Positions 34,653 through 37,556 of a stretch of DNA of 37,556 nucleotides are shown one piece after another. The position numbers and the translations under genes are program-made. Position 1 is the first letter of the stretch. Every line of letters begins with the position of its first letter. Origin of the DNA: Chitinophagaceae bacterium (GTDB lineage: Bacteria > Bacteroidota > Bacteroidia > Chitinophagales > Chitinophagaceae); assembly GCA_019747705.1 (NCBI GenBank), contig JAIEQM010000081.1, positions 1-37,556 of the forward strand, in the 5' to 3' direction. Under the pieces are notes generated by a model. The model made no database searches. It had not been told where the DNA came from and saw only the letters and a list, made by a program, of their open reading frames with translations.

Positions 34653-35509
34653 TGTGCTTTCACCGCCCTCACTTTATACCCCGCCTTTCTCAGCAAAGCA
34701 ATCACTCCAATATCTCCTCCCAGGTGTGCAGCGCCCACGGCAAAAAAACTGCTGCCTTCTTTCATGTTTTTTTCCATTACCGGAATCCAGTTGCTGTTTC
34801 TTTTTTTTAACAAATCATCTTCCGCTTCCATTAAATCAGGAGAAGAAGAAACAGATGCATAAAGTTTACTGATGTTTTGTTGTTTATAAACACGTACCAT
34901 GTCAGCAAACTGTTTTTCCTGTGCATCAAATTCTTTAATCATCTTTATAATATTGGCAGCTTCCACACTATCGGGTATATTATCAAACACCTGCATCTGG
35001 TCTTCAATGGTTTCAAGTCCTTTAATGTCTTTCTTTTGTGTTTTGGCCATGGCCATAAAATTGGTTTCGTAGGATTCCGTGTTTTGGCAGGGAAGCATTT
35101 TTAAATACAGCAGGCTCATCACCATCATCGGTTTAAACTGATTAAAAAGGGCAAGACCCATTCCTGCTTTTGCTTTAAAAAAACTATCCGCCATTGCATA
35201 ATCTTTGCCGAATATTTTTTTGAGGTTTTCACCTGCAGGCAGTGTGGCCAGTTTCATCATGGTCATTTGCATTTTGGGGTCATCCATATCCATTTCCAGG
35301 AAAATGTTTTGAGATGCTGCAAATTTTTGCTTTACCACATCCGGCATAAAATAATCTTCTTTGCAAATGATGTGAATGGTGCCAAAGAGATAAGAAGGTT
35401 GTGACAAACCATTGCCGCTTATCTCCCACAGCAAACTGTTTGCATTCTTCTTTTGTGCAAAAGAGGTGAGGGAGAGGGTTAGTGCCAGAAAAAGTATTAT
35501 CGTTTTCAT
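34649..35509 (-). CDS. Secreted TraB/GumN-family protein
   Basis: This 286-residue protein has a signal peptide (MKTIILFLALTLSLTSFAQ). It carries the hallmark blocks of the TraB/GumN (TIKI-related) family: SYLFGTIHI with H46, an acidic strand NIFLEMDMDD (E76, D78), a KGLETIEDQMQ helix start, and near the end FFAVGAAHLGGDIGVIALLRKAGY. Eukaryotic TIKI members are metal-dependent proteases of this fold; the bacterial role is less clear and the protein here may be a periplasmic protease. The gene is separated from the sigma factor operon by a repeat-rich spacer and appears to be transcribed alone. Confidence 0.88.
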   Translation of the reverse strand: MKTIILFLALTLSLTSFAQKKNANSLLWEISGNGLSQPSYLFGTIHIICKEDYFMPDVVKQKFAASQNIFLEMDMDDPKMQMTMMKLATLPAGENLKKIFGKDYAMADSFFKAKAGMGLALFNQFKPMMVMSLLYLKMLPCQNTESYETNFMAMAKTQKKDIKGLETIEDQMQVFDNIPDSVEAANIIKMIKEFDAQEKQFADMVRVYKQQNISKLYASVSSSPDLMEAEDDLLKKRNSNWIPVMEKNMKEGSSFFAVGAAHLGGDIGVIALLRKAGYKVRAVKAQ

Positions 35510-35585
35510 TATTAATTATGGGTTGATGGTTATAATTGTTTGATGGTTGATGATGTACCTGCTCACCAATGATATAAACGTACAA

Positions 35586-35725
35586 GCCCGCCCGGCCAAA
35601 TGCCGTTCGGACGGGTGTGCGATACTTCGGCTCCGCTCAGTATCCCGCAATTGCGGGACCACGCAAAAAATGTTGCCATGAAATACTGAACCATGAAACG
35701 AGCGTGGCAAGGGACGATGCCATAT
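35586..35725. repeat. Composite of short hairpin repeats
   Basis: Several hairpins follow one another: the GC-rich unit related to 1391-1420 (35586-35615), GATACT/AGTATC (35621-35644), and the perfect 16-base palindrome TCCCGCAATTGCGGGA (35643-35658). TTGCCA/TGGCAA arms lie further on. Such mosaics are typical interspersed repeats of Bacteroidota. No gene is seen in the spacer 35510-35753. Confidence 0.65.
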
Positions 35726-35753
35726 TTACAAAAGCCGGTTACATCATCTCTTC

Positions 35754-36395
35754 TCAACTTGCGGTAAACGGAAATTCATTCATTTCATTCACAATTTGTC
35801 TTAGTTTTTTTACATGCTGCCCGTAAAGTTTATGTACATACCATTTGTTTAAAAAATAAACAGGAATGGTAAGACCGGCAGTAAAAAGAAAACTCACCAG
35901 CATATAAAAAAAAGTAAAATAGGGAACCTGTTTCAATTGTGTCATATCCTTTTCGGGGAAATAAAAATACCAAACAACAAACGACAACATCATGACTACA
36001 GGAAAAATTAAAGTGCCAATCCACAAATACATTTTTACCAGTTTTTCAAGCGTTTTCAGCTGAGCGCTGAGGTTGCTTTTTACTTCACAGGTTACACATT
36101 CCATATTTTTGAGCAGCCTGCGTTTGCGAACATAATATGCAATATATGCAGCGCCAATAATAATGAGCATCCATGCCATGCTCAGGATAACACCTTTATA
36201 GGTTACAAAATAAAAAGCAATGGTACCGCTGTACAATACCAATACCACCATCAGCTCCCAAAACAAATTGCGTTTGAGTTTGGCAATGGGGCTTTTTGAT
36301 TTTTTGCTCAGCAACTGCTCCAGCTCTTCGGCCGAAGTACCGGCGGTTTTGGCGCCCACATCTTTCCAGATGGTTTTTAAGCTCTCAAGTTCCAT
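35754..36395 (-). CDS. Four-helix membrane protein, probable sigma factor partner
   Basis: I start it at 36395 (MELESLKTIWKDVG), because AAAGGAGGA lies six bases upstream, within the final Lys-Glu-Glu codons of the sigma factor gene; an ATG at 36413 is possible. The product is 213 residues. A cytoplasmic N-terminal region ends at KRNLFWEL, then four hydrophobic segments follow (LMVVLVLYSGTIAFYFV, MAWMLIIIGAAYIAYYV, YLWIGTLIFPVVMMLSFVVW and TFFYMLVSFLFTAGLTIPVYF). No zinc-type anti-sigma motif is present, only a CVTC pair between helices. The 11-base overlap with the sigma factor gene suggests it controls that factor, but this is inference. Confidence 0.75.
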   Translation of the reverse strand: MELESLKTIWKDVGAKTAGTSAEELEQLLSKKSKSPIAKLKRNLFWELMVVLVLYSGTIAFYFVTYKGVILSMAWMLIIIGAAYIAYYVRKRRLLKNMECVTCEVKSNLSAQLKTLEKLVKMYLWIGTLIFPVVMMLSFVVWYFYFPEKDMTQLKQVPYFTFFYMLVSFLFTAGLTIPVYFLNKWYVHKLYGQHVKKLRQIVNEMNEFPFTAS

Positions 36396-36894
36396 AAGCT
36401 TCCTCCTTTGCAATTGTTCTTAATTTATCTTTTATGCGGTTCATCTTCACACGAAGATTACCATTGCTGATACCAAGTATTTCTTCCATCTCTTCATAAC
36501 TTTTATCTTCCAGGTATAACATTACTACTGCTTTTTCCACTTCGCTCAGTTTTTGTATGGCAGTATAAAGCTGTTTCAACTGTTCTTCCCGGGCATCGTC
36601 CCGCATATCAGCATCTTCTCTGGGTATAAATTCAGGAAATTTTAAATCCACCCGCCGGCTTTGTTTGCGCAAATCAGAAATAGCTGTGTTTAAAGCAATA
36701 CGGTACATCCAGGTACTGAATTTGCTTTCGCCACGAAAGCTGCTGTAAGATTTCCAAAGCTGAATCACAATTTCCTGGTACAGGTCTTCTTTACCTGCTT
36801 CATCACGGCCATATACATGACAAACCTTGCGGATGATACCCTGGTTTTCATTTACAATCTTTAAAAATTCGTCCTGTACAGTGGTTGGTTTCAA
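36385..36894 (-). CDS. ECF-type RNA polymerase sigma factor
   Basis: This 169-residue protein has sigma region 2 at about residues 20-85 (DEAGKEDLYQEIVIQLWKSY, FRGESKFSTWMYRIALN) and region 4 at about 110-165 (LYTAIQKLSEVEKAVVMLYL, SYEEMEEILGISNGNLRVKM). Both cores are complete. The only plausible start is a TTG at 36894-36892, directly after an in-frame TAG; no ATG lies near. TTG starts can lower expression of a regulator. It heads a two-gene operon with the membrane protein downstream. Target promoters cannot be named. Confidence 0.92.
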   Translation of the reverse strand: MKPTTVQDEFLKIVNENQGIIRKVCHVYGRDEAGKEDLYQEIVIQLWKSYSSFRGESKFSTWMYRIALNTAISDLRKQSRRVDLKFPEFIPREDADMRDDAREEQLKQLYTAIQKLSEVEKAVVMLYLEDKSYEEMEEILGISNGNLRVKMNRIKDKLRTIAKEEAYGT

Positions 36895-36956
36895 CTAAAA
36901 CAATTATTTACTGTTATATTGGTTGCCCGAAAGGTATAAACGTTACATAAGCTGAA

Positions 36957-37019
36957 ATAATTATTAAAAATTAGCAGCCCAATTTTATAATATCAGGGGT
37001 GATAATTTTTAATAATTAT
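36957..37019. repeat. Perfect 17-base inverted repeat between divergent genes
   Basis: ATAATTATTAAAAATTA (36957-36973) and TAATTTTTAATAATTAT (37003-37019) are exact reverse complements around a 29-base centre that itself has CCC and GGG edges. It sits between the sigma factor and the thioredoxin-fold gene. It could be an operator pair, a cruciform or a repeat end. Confidence 0.8.
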
Positions 37020-37023
37020 ACTA

Positions 37024-37039
37024 TCCCGAAAAGTCGGGA
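37024..37039. repeat. Short TCCCGA/TCGGGA hairpin
   Basis: TCCCGA, loop AAAG, TCGGGA form six perfect pairs, 33 bases before the ArsC-like start codon. It resembles the TCCCGCAA/TTGCGGGA palindrome at 35643-35658. Confidence 0.55.
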
Positions 37040-37071
37040 CAAGTTGTGGCAAAAAACATTAAAATGAACAC

Positions 37072-37425
37072 ATGAAAAAAATCTATCACCTCAGCGCCTG
37101 TACCACCAGCCAGGCCATTATTAAAGAAACAGGCATTGCCCAAAAAGGTTTTGCCATGCAGGATATTAAATTTGAAAAAATGACTGCGGCACAAATTGAT
37201 GAAATGAAACAACTGGCCGGCAGTTATGAAGCCCTCTTCAGCCGGCGTGCTTTAAAATACAAAGAGCTCGGGCTAAAAGATAAAAAGCTCACCGAAAAAG
37301 ATTACCGCCAGTTGATACTGGATGAATACACGTTTTTAAAACGGCCTGTTGTTGTTATTGATCAATCCATTTTTGTTGGCAGTGAAAAGAAAACAGTGGA
37401 AGCGTTGAAGAAAGCTGTGAAGTGA
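37072..37425 (+). CDS. ArsC/Spx-family thioredoxin-fold protein
   Basis: This 117-residue protein follows the arsenate reductase (ArsC)-like fold. An N-terminal strand IYHLSAC ends in C10-T-T-S, a helix and KFEKMTAAQIDEMKQLAG come next, then LFSRRALKYKELGL, the LILDEYTFLKRPVVVID block with R91-P92, and a closing helix. True arsenate reductases of this family use the single cysteine with nearby arginines. The usual arginine in the loop after C10 is absent here (CTTSQ), so arsenate reduction is uncertain and a redox or Spx/YffB-like role is possible. No ars genes are nearby. It is divergent from the sigma factor gene. Confidence 0.85.
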   Translation: MKKIYHLSACTTSQAIIKETGIAQKGFAMQDIKFEKMTAAQIDEMKQLAGSYEALFSRRALKYKELGLKDKKLTEKDYRQLILDEYTFLKRPVVVIDQSIFVGSEKKTVEALKKAVK

Positions 37426-37475
37426 TGTGATAGATAACATTGAATAAAAGTTCGTTTAAACGTTTCGGAGTCGCA

Positions 37476-37516
37476 CCTCCCCCCTTCTTTGCTTGCAGAG
37501 AAGGGTTGGGGTTGAG
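37476..37516. repeat. CCTCCCC-type hairpin repeat, second copy
   Basis: CCCTTCT (37482-37488) pairs with AGAAGGG (37499-37505), flanked by CCTCC and GGTTGGGGTTGAG. Layout and orientation match the unit at 3044-3082. The remaining 40 bases to the window edge show no gene. Confidence 0.6.
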
Positions 37517-37556
37517 TCAGATAGAAAAACCTTTATTACACTATTTTTTTCTTCTT

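Noticed and set aside
1..37556. CRISPR array, tRNA, rRNA, insertion sequence or prophage
   Set aside because: No regular short repeats with spacers, no cloverleaf or rRNA-like stretches, and no transposase, integrase or phage structural genes were recognised.

Overview
The window reads as chromosomal DNA of a Bacteroidota bacterium, most likely in or near the Chitinophagaceae. Support comes from the moderate to low GC, many secreted proteins with MK-type signal peptides ending in AQ, a type IX secretion (T9SS) C-terminal sorting domain on a 2144-residue protein, TPR-type hybrid sensor kinases, NVGIGT-repeat fibre-like proteins, -7 boxes of the TAnnTTTG class, and short GC-rich hairpin repeats between genes. 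No tRNA, rRNA, CRISPR array, transposase or phage replication gene was recognised. Layout, left end (1-3900): the tail of an upstream gene, a hicB-hicA toxin-antitoxin pair, an M23 peptidase gene split by one in-frame TAA, an Nfu-type Fe-S scaffold gene, a ferritin gene with a strong terminator, and an esterase-like alpha/beta hydrolase with its own terminator. Layout, centre (3900-19700): a 16-kb same-strand series of eleven genes for secreted or lipid-anchored proteins. It contains a duplicated module. A 450-residue protein (A) opens and a 610-residue jelly-roll protein (D) closes each copy, with unrelated genes between them (B and C in copy 1, E and F in copy 2). It continues with an unknown secreted protein, an M48 lipoprotein protease, a zinc phospholipase/Het-C-like protein and a small lipoprotein. 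Layout, regulation and surface proteins (20079-34585): two tandem paralogous TPR sensor kinases and one NarL-type response regulator on the minus strand, then on the plus strand a beta-helix protein, the giant T9SS protein and a fibre-like protein. Layout, right end (34600-37556): a TraB/GumN-family protein, an ECF sigma factor with a membrane partner, an ArsC/Spx-like thioredoxin-fold protein, and several palindromic repeats. The most striking signal is regulatory. Five promoters (near 3900, 12236, 16942, 24736 and 32562) share an imperfect dyad, AATCTCC-N9-GGGATTG, lying exactly 20 nt before a -7-like box (CATATTTG, AACATTTG, TACATTTA, CATATTTG, CATTTTTG). A sixth, weaker copy with the same spacing faces the other way and serves the sensor kinase/response regulator operon. 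I infer one local regulon, probably run by this two-component system and autoregulated, that controls secreted proteins of unknown purpose. This is the best candidate here for an undescribed system.
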